From Asterias rubens (Eukaryota > Echinodermata > Asteroidea > Forcipulatida > Asteriidae), in NCBI RefSeq assembly GCF_902459465.1, contig NC_047078.1, forward strand, positions 778,191 through 842,190: 64,000 bases of DNA, in the 5' to 3' direction. How positions within the stretch are numbered: the stretch's first letter is position 1; each line of letters begins with the position of its first letter. The position numbers and the translations under genes were made by a program. The notes beneath the pieces were generated by a model. The model saw nothing but the letters and a program-made list of their open reading frames with translations, searched no databases and was not told the origin of the DNA. Shown here one piece after another: positions 22,184 through 32,995 of the stretch.

Positions 22184-23277
22184 TTATGATAATTAGGGTG
22201 TGGTGTAGAGGTTTGTTGCTCTTATTTGGTAAGGTTTATAATATCACCCACTAGACCCTTTTTCATTGACCTCATCCAGCCGCCATCTTAGAGGTAAAAC
22301 GATGACGAAACAATCAAAACGCACAGATCTGTATGCGCGGTGCACAGCTTTAGCCAATTAGCGGCCGCTTTTTTACCTCTAGTTGAGGGCGCCCTGCTGG
22401 TATGACATGTGCATAAGGTCTATATGGATGATCATGATAATATTCAATACTCGCTTTGTCCTACCCAATGTTACACATGCTAAAGTTTAAAATCTTAAAT
22501 CCTAAGAGTGATTGATTTGGATCCATTCTCACTCTCAACAAAATCCAACACCATTTAATGACTCAACACCCAAACCTAAGTGCAGTCTACTCTTCATTCC
22601 AACACCATTCAGTAACTCAAAACCCAAACTGTTGGACTCTGATTATGGTGGTATGCCTGATCCCATGTTAACCATGATTAGTTAACAGTCCTCATTTAAA
22701 CAAAATTAAACAAAACATACTGTTTCTAGGGTTTAAAGGGGTAATGGTATTGGGTAAATGTGTTCCAATTTAATATTGCTACCTCCAAGCAAATAAACGC
22801 TTAGCATCAATAAATAACAAGCAATGATCAAGCATCACATGGCTGGTGGTAAATCAGTTTCTGCTTGAATCAAAAACTTTAGATGCGCTAAGCAAATTTC
22901 AGCGCTATGTAAAAAGAAAAAATCCACTCCATCTTTGATCGCAATCGGCCTTCGTGTGTGTGTTTCTGACCAAATTTCTAAATGCTTGGTGTATTGTTAT
23001 TGCCTTGAACAAGTTGACAGTGCCTAATATAAAAAGGTATTCAAATGGGTTTGTGGTATAAATAAAGTTACGCAAGTTTTGAAATAGTTATGGGATATGC
23101 TGTTCATGTATTTCAGATTCCGTGCACTTTTTATGAATGTGAAGGGGTTATAATATATATACCTATCTGCCCAGTACTGGCCAAAGTCTATCCATTTTAG
23201 CACTGGGCTAGTACGGGGCCTTCTGAACTCTGGTTTCAGGGGCCAATGAAACACTTGTGCCTAGAGCCTTTGGACAA

Positions 23278-24136
23278 TAGTGGCGACTAGGGCCCACAGA
23301 ACACTGGTGTTCCCTAGGGCCTGCGGAACACTGGTGTTCCTTAGGGCCTCTGGAACACTGGCTGGTACTTATGGCCTCTAGAACACTTGTTGGCGCCAGG
23401 GGCTTACGGAACACTGGTTGGTACTTATGACCTCTAGAACACTTGTTTTGCGCCAGGGGCCTACGGAACACTGGCTGGTACTTATGGCCTCTAGAACACT
23501 GGTGTTCCCTAGGGCCTACGGAACACTGGCTGGTACTTATGGCCTCTAGAACACTTGTTGGCGCCAGGGGCCTACGGAACACTGGCTGGTACTTATGGCC
23601 TCTAGAACACTGGTGTTCCCTAGGGCCTACGGAACACTGGCTGGTACTTATGGCCTCTAGAACACTTGTTGGCACCAGGGGCCAACGGAACACTGGCTGG
23701 TACTTTTGGCCTCTAGAACACTTGTTGGCGCCAGGGGCCAACGGAACACTGGCTGGTACTTATGGCCTCTAGAACACTGGTGTTCCCTAGGGCCTACGGA
23801 ACACTGGCTGGTACTTATGGCCTCTAGAACACTGGTGTTCCCTAGGGCCTACGGAACACTGGCTGGTACTTATGGCCTCTAGAACACTGGTGTTTCCTAG
23901 GGCCTATGGAACACTGGCTGTTACTTATGACCTCTAGAACACTGGTGTTCCCTATGGTCTCTGGAACACTCAGGCTGTTACTTATGGCCTCTAGAACACT
24001 TTTTGGCGCCAGGGGCCTACGGAACACTGGCTGGTACTTATGGCCTCTAGAACACTGTTCCCTAGGGCCTCTGGAACACTGGCTGTTACTTATGGCCTCT
24101 AGAACACTTGTTGGCTCCAGGGGCCTACGGAACACT
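23278..24136 (+). repeat. 55-bp minisatellite in the ARHGAP 3' flank (copy 1)
   Basis: About 15 units of a 55-bp repeat built from two related half units, GGCCTACGGAACACTGGCTG+GTACTTAT and GGCCTCTAGAACACTGGTGT+TCCCTAG; some units end instead in TGTTGGCGCCAGG. GGAACAC...GTGTTCC pairs can fold as short hairpins. ORFs on both strands here are repeat artefacts. Copy 2: 36137-36995. Confidence 0.93.
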
Positions 24137-24319
24137 TAATCCAGCCCTGTATGTAACATGGGCTAGATGTTATTGATTGTATGTAAAGCAGTGTGGTCAG
24201 AAGTCTTATGTGCAGAAAATAATATTAACATTTAACAAAATGACAGTACATTAAAGATATCTATATATGAAGAGTCATGCCGTAAACTCTGCTGTAATGA
24301 AGCTGCTTTGGTGTAAACT

Positions 24320-24608
24320 GAAAAAGGAACTGCAGTGGTTCAAATGTGTGTAATCCGAAAAAGGAACTGCGTTGGTTCAAATGTGTGTATTCCGAAAAAG
24401 GAACTGCATTGGTTTAAATGTGTGTAATCCGAAAAAGGAACTGCAGTGGTTCAAATGTGTTTAATCCAAAAAAGGAACAAAATTGGTTCAAATGTGTTAC
24501 CCGAAAAAGGAACTGCAGTGGTTCAAATGTGTTTAATCCGAAAAAGGAACTGCTGTGGTTCAAATGTGTTTAATACGAAAAAGGAACTGCAGTGGTTCAA
24601 ATGTGTTG
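24320..24608 (+). repeat. 37-bp minisatellite, 8 units (copy 1)
   Basis: Unit GAAAAAGGAACTGCAGTGGT+TCAAATGTGTGTAATCC. Copy 2 at 37180-37392 has two units fewer, which accounts for the 74-bp offset change. Confidence 0.92.
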
Positions 24609-24625
24609 TAAGTATTACTCAGTGT

Positions 24626-24631
24626 AATAAA
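24626..24631 (+). terminator. Candidate proximal polyadenylation signal
   Basis: AATAAA directly after the 37-bp array, 2.4 kb beyond the ARHGAP stop codon. Confidence 0.35.
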
Positions 24632-24649
24632 GCCTAGGAAATATTATTG

Positions 24650-26528
24650 CTAAAAGCAAACATGTACATGTATATATAAACCCCCATCCCCCCGGCCCAC
24701 CCATGCAATCTGAATTCCCCTGTAATGGTAGACCACGTGTAAGCCACTAACCCTGTGTGTGACATCAGTGCATACACGGTCTAAAAACAAATATTTTACA
24801 CGTGCTGCTAAAATTATTTCAGAAACAAAGTATATACACACATGTTTGTGTTACAAATTTTAAGGTTTCACTGAATTTAGGTCCATGAAATTAAAATGTT
24901 TTTTTTTGTGGGCAAGTTATGTTCTCACTAAAAATTTACTACTTAAAAAAGGTGAGTTTGAAATAGAAAAACCTTTCCTCTGAATTCATGTTTTACAATT
25001 GTTGCTATTTACACTGTTTGCATTTTGCCACAATTTGTTTGTAACAAAAACTAGAGAAATTTTACCTCAATTTGTTTATGTTATTGTTTTGTTAATTTAT
25101 GTATTAATTTATTTTTATATGTAAATGAAACTTAGAAGTATTGGGTCAAGGTTAAACAGCGCCCTCACAGAGGTCAAAGGAAAGCATAGACGAAGTTTGG
25201 AAACCAGCGTTTCTGTGAACATTAGACTGGCTTCCAAGTCTGTTCAAGTTTTTTGACCACCTGTTAGTCATTACAGTATTGCCTATTATAGCGCCCTCTT
25301 GTGTCTTCAAGCCCAGACTTTAGAATCCTTATCATCTGTTTGTACACACCATATGGTGAATTCTGATTGGTCGGAATCGCAAAAGCCTTATCAAAATAAA
25401 TATTCAATTTTTAAGTGTCTATATTTGTTTTAATTTATGTTATTTATTTATTTCGGTTTTATCCATTTCACGTTGTGGTTTAATAAAAGGTATAAGGCAT
25501 AAATGTTACTTATCCAAATAATTAGATTAACCTTATTTTGCATCTGAAATTCTTCTAGTTAATTTAGCCGTCTGATGATACACAGCCATTTTCAAAAAAA
25601 AAAACTGTTCCCTATTGTTCCTGTGTTGTTTAAAAAAATCATTTGGGAACGTCATTTTGATTTTTGACATAAGATAAGGCTCACTAGAAAAGTGCGAGTT
25701 TTGGAATCAGGTTGTCTGACGCTGAGGAATTCAAGGGCAATAAAGAGGGCTCTCGATGGTTGAAAAGTTCACTCCTTAATATAACACATTTTCGATCAAT
25801 GTGGGTTGACATATATTCATATAATTGATAACTTATTACCTTGTCACACGAGGCAACTTTTACAGGCAACTTGGAAGCAACCAACTGCCGTGCATGCTAC
25901 ACGGCCACTTTGGTAGCTCAGGACTCATTCTTCAACAATATCTGACGATCTTCAAGAAAAATAGGTGAAGATTGAAATGTGAATGGATTCTCTTCTTTGA
26001 GATTGTCTGGAAACGGTTGCCTGTAAATTACCTTATGTGACATGACCCTTAGATTAGCTGAAAAATCGCCTCATGCATGCTGCGCAAGGGATGTTTTTCT
26101 CGTTTAACATGATCGGTTTTGACAAGAGCAGTTCACACCAAGTGTTGCAGGACCTTTGTTCAAGTGAAAGTTTTGTCTTCTTCAAATGTACGGAGTCCGT
26201 TAAGGGACAAGGAAGGGACTAAAAGTGCTTCTTGTAAAAATTAAGATAACTGTATGCAAACAAAACAAAGTGCCGCCTGCATTATTAACTTGTTCGTAAA
26301 TGATTAATATCATTTTTGTTCCTTCTGCTTGAGTTTTGATGAACTTGTTTAAGGGTTGTCAGAAATGTACACAACATTAAACTTTGTTTTCTTTTTGTAC
26401 CAGCTTTACGCCTGGACCAAATTTCATAGAGCTGCTTAAGAGCTGATTACCAGAATAATGTTATCAGCCAGACACCTTGTGTCGTGTACCATTGATGACT
26501 GGTGGTACCCTGCCCCACCCAAAGCAGA
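24650..26528. other. Non-coding flank without identified feature
   Basis: AT-rich, with no exon or repeat family recognised. ORFs at 24650-24841 and 25684-25884 (minus) have no recognisable content and recur only because the block is duplicated. Confidence 0.45.
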
Positions 26529-26640
26529 ACACCTTTAAAGCCATTGGACCCTTTCGGTACAGAAAAAAAAGAAAAAGTTCACAGATTTACAATATATATA
26601 ATAATAACTTACAGGGTTTACAGAAGGTAGTGGTTGGCTT
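26529..26640. mobile_element. TTAA foldback fragment (P2)
   Basis: TTTAAAGCCATTGGACCCTTTCGG followed by AAAGTTCACAGATTTACAA and ACAGGGTTTACAGAAGGTA, then truncated. Confidence 0.6.
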
Positions 26641-27165
26641 TAAGCAAAACTGTTAGATTTTGATGGGTTTGAAGTAGGTAGAATACGTGCGAATACGTGC
26701 CGGGCTACGGTGTCACATTTCTTGTAACCCTTGGAATTGCTTCTTTTTTATTCAATCTTGTTCTGCCGAATTCCTAACAGCATCATATTTTAGTAACGAT
26801 CGGATAACTAGCATGAGGATTATTTAAGGGAATAGTGACTTCAAAACCAGGCATTCGTGTGGCTTTCGACGGGTAACGTGACTTCCTTTGAAATAAGTAA
26901 CCTTCTCCCTCCTCCTGAGTAGTTACGTATTTAGTGTAATTAATTTTACCATAAAGAACAGCGCAGTTATTTAAAATTGTCTCCTCCCAGTGGCTTCCAT
27001 TTTTACGTAACTGTATTTTTTTTTAAGTCTCCTTTCCCCCACTTTATAAGGTGACGGTTTTTGTATGGAGCTGCAACACTTTGAAAGTCGTATTGTACTT
27101 TTGTATTGTGTATGGGTGATGTAACAGATATACAAATAGATTGTGAAAGTCCCGCGCGTTTGCGA

Positions 27166-27253
27166 GTTTCAAAATGGCAGCCACTTGTGTGTGACGTCAT
27201 ATTAGGCGCGCTACCTAGTCAGTATAATCATGGAGCAAATCTCCATGATATAA
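27166..27253 (+). promoter_or_regulatory. CRE/YY1-like motif cluster and hairpin
   Basis: TTTCAAAATGGCAGCC (YY1-like) at 27167, a perfect CRE TGACGTCA at 27192-27199 and a 9-bp perfect hairpin ATCATGGAG/CTCCATGAT at 27227-27249. No gene start follows. Motif matches only. Confidence 0.25.
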
Positions 27254-27674
27254 TCGAGATCAGTGGTTCCACTCTACAAAAAATGTCTGCATCGTGTAAC
27301 CTTTGACCCGTACCTGAATATTTATTAGCAGATCAACCCTAAGTTTTCGATTTATTGAATTGTTCAGGGAATTTCTAGGTGGCACATTTTAGACCCAAAT
27401 GTTTTTTGTTTTGTTCGTTATTTAGTCTGCTGTAACTTGCCATTATAATAAGATGTAAATTGCTTCTCAGTTGTAAATATTGCTATGTGTACTACCTTGG
27501 CATTTAAATATGCATTACTTATTATACATGAATGTTTATTCATACAGGGTGGTTCGTGGTTGGCTGCTGCAAGCATGCCTATGATAATTTATGCAAACCG
27601 TATGCGTTTATGTTAATTTATGTTAAACCATGTGTATGGTGCTTTGTATGTGTACAAAGATATTGTCGATGTTC

Positions 27675-27692
27675 AATAAAATGTTGAATAAA
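27675..27692 (+). terminator. Candidate distal polyadenylation signals
   Basis: Two AATAAA hexamers 12 bp apart (27675-27680, 27687-27692) after TTTATGTTAATTTATG-rich sequence. They are a plausible end of the ARHGAP transcript. Copy 2: 40462-40479. Confidence 0.45.
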
Positions 27693-27956
27693 TTATAGAA
27701 TTAAACGCAGTTTAGAATGAATTTGTGTCTTATTTTGCGGCAAAAAGGGGTGAAAGTAACACAATGCAACTCAACATTTTGTTTTTCGAGGATGATGGAC
27801 TAACAAATAAACGACAATTGAGAGAGTGGGATGGATAGCCGGTGATGAACATGACACTGTCTTCCTTGAGCAAGGCTTCATAACAAGTTGGGAATGTAGA
27901 AAAGTCTGCTCTATACTAGCCATGTACGTCTCTTATTCTTAGTACAAACAATTGTT

Positions 27957-28041
27957 TGGCCCTAGTCTGAAAGCTCCTTGGCTTTGGCCCTAGTCTGAAA
28001 GCTCCTTGGCTTTGGCCCTAGTCTGAAAGCTCCTTGGCTTA
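27957..28041 (+). repeat. 3 x 28-bp tandem repeat
   Basis: GGCCCTAGTCTGAAAGCTCC+TTGGCTTT three times in a row; the same count in copy 2 (40744-40828). Confidence 0.9.
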
Positions 28042-28980
28042 CAAAGTCCATCCCTATGATCTCTCCAGAAATATTTCCATCTGAACCGTTACAGTCATTT
28101 AGACTTCCAATTTCTCCGCGCTAAACTACGTCGGTTCCTTGGGAGAGTGTTTTTCGAAAGCAGAGAATTGGAAATCTAACGATATTATTTTAAAAAATGT
28201 ACTTTTTGAGTATCACCGTGCGCATCTGTACAGTAAATGTTTGGAAATTAAAAGAAAACAAAAAAACGCGTATTTCTTGGGCAATTTTGTGAAATTGGCA
28301 GATATCGAACCTGCCTTTGCGCTTGCCAAGATTGATATTACTATGTATATAAAACTACCTAAGTCATGCCAGGGTCATGTGAAACTATGCAGGATTGTTT
28401 TAGCATGTGATGCGTTTAGTGTGTCTATTTAGTGTCCCGTGATTTTCAGTCCCGTGTAGGCCTACAAATCGTGAGGTGGAAGGACGTTTCGATGAAAGGG
28501 CTTCATCCGCTCAGAAAAATCTTTACCTTGTGGTGCCATCTTAGTTTTTGCCGGAATACTTGACCCAGTGAGCGGCCATTTTGGGTTATGCTACACATGC
28601 ACACAGTCTTTTTTAATCCATCACTTTGCGATTGGCTTAAGAGGGGCTTGCCCCAAAGGTCGGCTGGAAGTTCAAAAACGCGCGAGACTTACACATTTTG
28701 TTTAGGGAAAGTTGAAAAGACGCCATTTAAAAAGTTGCGCGGTGTTATTCAAACTTTGTGTGATATCTTTTTGTAAATCTGCACATAGAATAGAAATGCT
28801 CTCCTCATCAAAGTTAGTTGCGGTGATGGATTTTTCTTGAATGAAACGACGCAAGCGTTCTCGCAGAATTTCTTTGGACAAAATGTATATCCCCCCCCAG
28901 CACTTTTCTTTTTGTGTGTGTTTTTGTCTCGAGCGCAATGAAGTCCTAGACCAAGACGGGGAGGTCCAAGACCAAGAACA

Positions 28981-29151
28981 GAAAGTCCGAGAGACAGTCG
29001 AGAAAGTCCGAGAGACAGTCGAGAAAGTCCGAGAGACAGTCGAGAAAGTCCGAGAGACAGTCGAGAAAGTCCGAGAGACAGTCGAGAAAGTCCGAGAGAC
29101 AGTCGAGAAAGTCCGAGAGACAGTCGAGAAAGTCCGAGAGACAGTCGAGAA
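28981..29151 (+). repeat. 8 x 21-bp minisatellite (copy 1)
   Basis: The unit AAAGTCCGAGAGACAGTCGA+G repeats eight times. Because 21 is divisible by 3, every frame stays open on both strands (KVRETVE heptads on +, FSTVSRT on -). No gene context supports translation. Copy 2: 41772-41942, the same number. Confidence 0.9.
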
Positions 29152-29426
29152 AGAACACGAGAATTTGGTCACAAGACCAACAAGTCTCGACGAGTAAATA
29201 CTGGTAATCAAATATCAAGTTTGGAAACAAAGTTCAAAAGGCTGTTAAGAAACAGTTTATCCATATCTGGAAACATACCTCATACTCCTTCCCAGACATA
29301 AAAGGCGCCAAAATTCATGACTTAAACTTCGGTGACAATATTTTTACGACCCACTGAGGACAGCAGATGGATTTGTAATGAACTGAACTTCAAACTTTGT
29401 TGTTGAACCACAGAGGACCCTGGGGT

Positions 29427-29787
29427 TAAAGACACTGAACACCTGGGTAATTGTCAATGACCAGTCTTCTCACTTGGTATATCTCAACATACGCATACAA
29501 TTACAAACCTGTGAAAATTTGAGCTCAATTGGTCGTCGAAGTTGCGAAAGAATAATGGAAGAAAAAAACACCCTTGTCGCACAAGTTGTGTGCTTTCTGA
29601 TGCCTTGAATTCAAAACCTCAAATCTTTTAGTGAGAAGTTACTTCTTTCTCAAAAACTACGTTACGTCAGAGGGAGCCGTTTCTCACAATGTTTTATACT
29701 ATCAACAGCTCTCCATTGCTTGTTACCAAGTAAGTTTTTTTGCTAACAATTATTTTTAGTAGTTACCAATAGTGTCCGGTGCCTTTA
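29427..29787. mobile_element. TTAA-flanked foldback element (P1)
   Basis: TTAAAGACACTGAACACC to GTGTCCGGTGCCTTTA (terminal base changed). Copy 2: 42217-42578. Confidence 0.75.
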
Positions 29788-30103
29788 CACTTGGTATTAA
29801 CGGTTTTTTGTAGTGTAATTCACACCTTCACACTAATGCATTTATCACACCTGTCCTTGTCGTTATCAACTTGACTTGTATAACCAAAGTATTGCAACTT
29901 AAAGGCAGGATATACGTTAATAACTATTTTTGCCAAACACATACTTTACTTTGCGTATGCATAAAATAACAAACAAGTTAGTAAACATTTGGGCTCAAAC
30001 TGGTCAGTGAGGTTGCAAGAAAATACCGAAGAAATAAAAAGTACCCTTGTTGCATATAAATATAATAATTACAAATAATTATAAATGTTCTGTGTTTTTT
30101 TGT

Positions 30104-30218
30104 TTTGTGTTGTGTTGTGTTGTGTTGTGTTGTGTTGTGTTGTGTTGTGTTGTGTTGTGTTGTGTTGTGTTGTGTTGTGTTGTGTTGTGTTGTGTTGTGT
30201 TGTGTTGTGTTGTGTTGT
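30104..30218 (+). repeat. (TGTTG)n pentanucleotide microsatellite (copy 1)
   Basis: About 23 pentamers; copy 2 at 42894-43018 has about two more. ORFs reading CVVL or TTQHN are artefacts. Confidence 0.92.
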
Positions 30219-30663
30219 CCTCCAGAAAGACTCTTTTTAGTCGAAACGTCTTTTTCTCCAACCTGTATATAGGGGCAGCAATAACAAAAAAATGTGTGTA
30301 AAATGAACTCTATGATAAATAAACTCTATTGTTCGCTCAATAAGAGGAGGCAAACTCTGTAGTACTCTAGCAAGTATAATCGACCACAAGAGAAACTGAC
30401 TGGGTAAATTCTACATAGCTTGGATTTATCTAAGAACAATTGAAGGAAATAACTTATCTCACATTGAAACGGATAAAAGGGCTCACTGGGGTCACAGAAA
30501 AGGGTCATGGATGTGTCATGCTTTCATGATGAGAGCACCAGCATTGCATCTAGACTTTAAAAATGAGTAAACCATACATGAACCTTACATAAATCTGAAT
30601 AATGGTAAAAACAGTATCCAGTTTAGCTGAGTCTTATTGCGAACGAACGGACACATGATCTAG

Positions 30664-30905
30664 GCCCAATTTCATGGCTCTGCTTACCGTAAGCACAGAA
30701 TCGGCGCTTACGGAAGCAGGGGAATTCTGTGCTTACGGCAAGCGTATTTCACGAGTTTTTGGCTTCTGCTTGTGCGTACTTCACGTTACTAGGCATTTTA
30801 CGCTTACAAGGCTATAGCGCGGAAATTCGGCGCTTGCCCGTAAGCGGGGAATCGCGATCGTAAGCGCAGAATTCGGCGGTAAGCAGAGCCATGAAATTGG
30901 GCCCT
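30664..30905. mobile_element. Palindromic element with GCGCTTACGG arms (family F4)
   Basis: GGCCCAATTTCATGGCTCTG+CTTACCGTAAGC at the left is inverted as GGTAAGCAGAGCCATGAAAT+TGGGCCC at the right. Copy 2: 43464-43705. Confidence 0.7.
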
Positions 30906-31007
30906 ATACGCGTCCATAAAAATGGATGAGCGCACCACATTCTATAGCGCAGAAATTCGGCGCTTGCACGTAAGCGGGGAATCGCGATCGTAAGCGCAGA
31001 ATTCGGC
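30812..31007 (+). repeat. 130-bp direct repeat, second unit cut by the duplication junction
   Basis: CTATAGCGCGGAAATTCGGC at 30812 recurs at 30942 (period 130). In copy 1 the second unit stops at ATTCGGC 31007, where copy 2 begins; in copy 2 (43612-43860) it continues. Confidence 0.8.
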
Positions 31008-32105
31008 TTTTGGGGGTCAAAATTTCATATCTTTATGATCTTGCTTTAAAAATGCTCCATGCAAATACATTGTATCTCAGCTCAAACTCGTTTTGGAAGC
31101 ACATCCTGGCTACGTTAAGTGTTCTGGGCATTTTAAAGGCAGTGGACACTATTAATTGTCAAAGACTAGACTTCACAGTTGGTGTATCTCAACATATGCA
31201 TAAAATAACAAACCTGTGAAAATTTGAGCTCAATCGGTCATCGAACTTGTGAGATAATAATGAAAGAAAAAACACCCTTGTCACACAAAGTTGTGTGTGT
31301 TTAGATGGTTGATTTCGAGACCTCAAGTTCTAAATCTGAGGTCTCAAAATCAAATTCGTGAAAAATTACTTCTTTCTTGAAAACTGTGGCACTATAGAGG
31401 ATGCCGTTTCTCACAATGCTTTATACCATCAAACTCTCCCCATTACTCGTTACCAAGAAAGGTTTTATGCTAATAATTATTTTGAGTAATTACCACTGCC
31501 TTTAAAGGCATGGACACTATTTGTAATTACTCAAAATAATTATTAGCATAAAACCTTACTTGGTAATGAGTAATGGGGAGAGGTTGATAGTATAAAACAT
31601 TGTGAGAAACAGCTCCCTCTGAAGTGACCTAGTTTTCGAGAAAGAAGTAATTTTCCACGAATTTGATTTCGAGACCTCAAGTTTAGAATTTGAGGTCTCA
31701 AAATCAAGCATCAGAAAGCACACAACTTCGTGTGACAAGGGTGTTTTTTCTTTAGGTAATATCTCGCAACTTCGACGAACGATTGAGCTCAAATTTTTAC
31801 AGGTTTAGTATTTTTGCATATATTGAGATACACCAATTGTGAAGACTAGTCTTTGACAATTACCAATAGTGTCCACTGTCTTTAACGTGCACTACCAATC
31901 CTTGAAAACATGACCTATCACTTGATGTCCAATCTGAAGAACAAAGCAAATTATGGTAAAGCATCTTGCTCAAGGATACAAGTGTCAAGACCGGGACTTG
32001 AACCCACACTCTGCTGATCAGAAACACCAGAGCTTGAGTTCGGTGCTTGGCATCGGCCTGCCAATAAAGATAAATTACTTTAAACAAAATCTTCTTTTTT
32101 TTTAG

Positions 32106-32292
32106 GAAAAGAGGTTCCTTCTCGTCCAAGTCTAAGAAGTCTCCCGGCTGGAAAAATTTCTTCACCCGCTCCGGCTCCAAAGACGGCAAAGGGAAGAAAG
32201 ATGGTGATAAGTCCCACGGCAGGGGAAGTCTGAGATCCGTGCGTAGCGTCGAGTCCCTGACATCCAGCAACAGAGATCGGGAGATGGCAATG
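32106..32292 (+). pseudogene. ARHGAP32: Copy-2 ARHGAP tail exon with 16-bp frameshifting deletion
   Basis: Counterpart of exon 19230-19432, with intact acceptor and donor. The 16 nt encoding the SSYDG region are missing after TCCAGCAAC. The exon then ends in phase 0 rather than 1, so splicing to 32996 would reach the stop TAA 33008-33010 after four codons. Inactive as a normal ARHGAP exon. Confidence 0.85.
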
Positions 32293-32995
32293 GTAAGTTT
32301 GGTCAGGTGATTAGTAGGTCATGTGATTACACAACCCTGATTGGGTCATGTGATATAATCATGTGCTTCCTTTGATGGTTAGCTGAACTGAAGTCCACTA
32401 ACTAGGCCCATTTTCGTAGAGCTGCTTATGCAGGAAAAGTTGCTAAGCGATTTTCTGCTATGCCAAAAATAGCTTAAAGCGATTATACCCTTTCGGTACA
32501 GGAAAACAAAAAAAAGTTCACAGATTTACAAATAATTTACAGGGTTTACAGAAGGTAATGGTGAAAGACTTCTCTTGAAATATTGTTCCATGAAACGTTT
32601 ACTTTTTGAGAAAAAATTAAAACAATATAAATTCTCGTTAGCGAGAATTACGGATTTATTTTAAACACATGTCATGACACGGCAAAATGCGCGGAAACAA
32701 GAATGGGTTATCTGCAATAACATATCTTTTTGTAAGTTTGCATACACTCGGCGCATTGAATACCTTGTTTGGTAGATACGTGCGCTTTATAAGACTTCGA
32801 TATTATCTGATTGTATTTGCAACTTTAATTTTATTTTGTGGCAGGAAGTCTTTTCTGAATTTTCCACCTCCGTTGTATCTCAGGTGTTGATGCTTGTTTG
32901 GTTTTCATAGCTTCATCTCATAGGAATTTCAGATCAGAGTTGTTACAAGTAATTCACTTGTTCCTGTATTAATCTTGAAATATATTTTGTTGCAG

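Larger units (their letters stand above)
22184..27692 (+). other. ARHGAP 3' UTR and flank
   Basis: No coding exon was seen. It holds two minisatellites (23278-24136, 24320-24608), a P2 fragment and AATAAA signals at 24626 and 27675/27687. Whether the transcript ends at the proximal or distal signal cannot be told from sequence. The whole stretch is repeated in copy 2. Confidence 0.5.
18132..31007 (+). repeat. Large direct duplication, copy 1 (12,876 bp)
   Basis: It starts in the intron before exon 19230 and runs through the last two ARHGAP exons, the 3' UTR and about 3.3 kb of flank. It ends inside a palindromic element at ATTCGGC and joins directly to the start of copy 2 (TTTTGGGGGTC). Offsets between copies drift from 12,876 to 12,800 through small indels, mostly in tandem arrays. 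Confidence 0.95.

Noticed and set aside
23208..23741. 177-aa minus-strand ORF with repeated QPVFRRPLAPTSVLEAIS-like units
   Set aside because: It is the 55-bp minisatellite read in an open frame; the opposite strand is equally open and copy 2 simply repeats it.
23278..24136. Glucocorticoid-response-like elements AGAACA-TGTTCC in the minisatellite
   Set aside because: The spacer is 4 rather than 3 bases, the repeats are a satellite, and echinoderms are not known to have that receptor class.
28139..28432. 97-residue open frame, identical in both copies
   Set aside because: It begins at a TTG, has no ATG start, recognised domain or splice context; identity between copies only reflects the recent duplication.
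30047..30301. CVVL / TTQHN repeat proteins at the pentanucleotide tract
   Set aside because: Pure (TGTTG)n shadow on both strands, with length differing between the copies.
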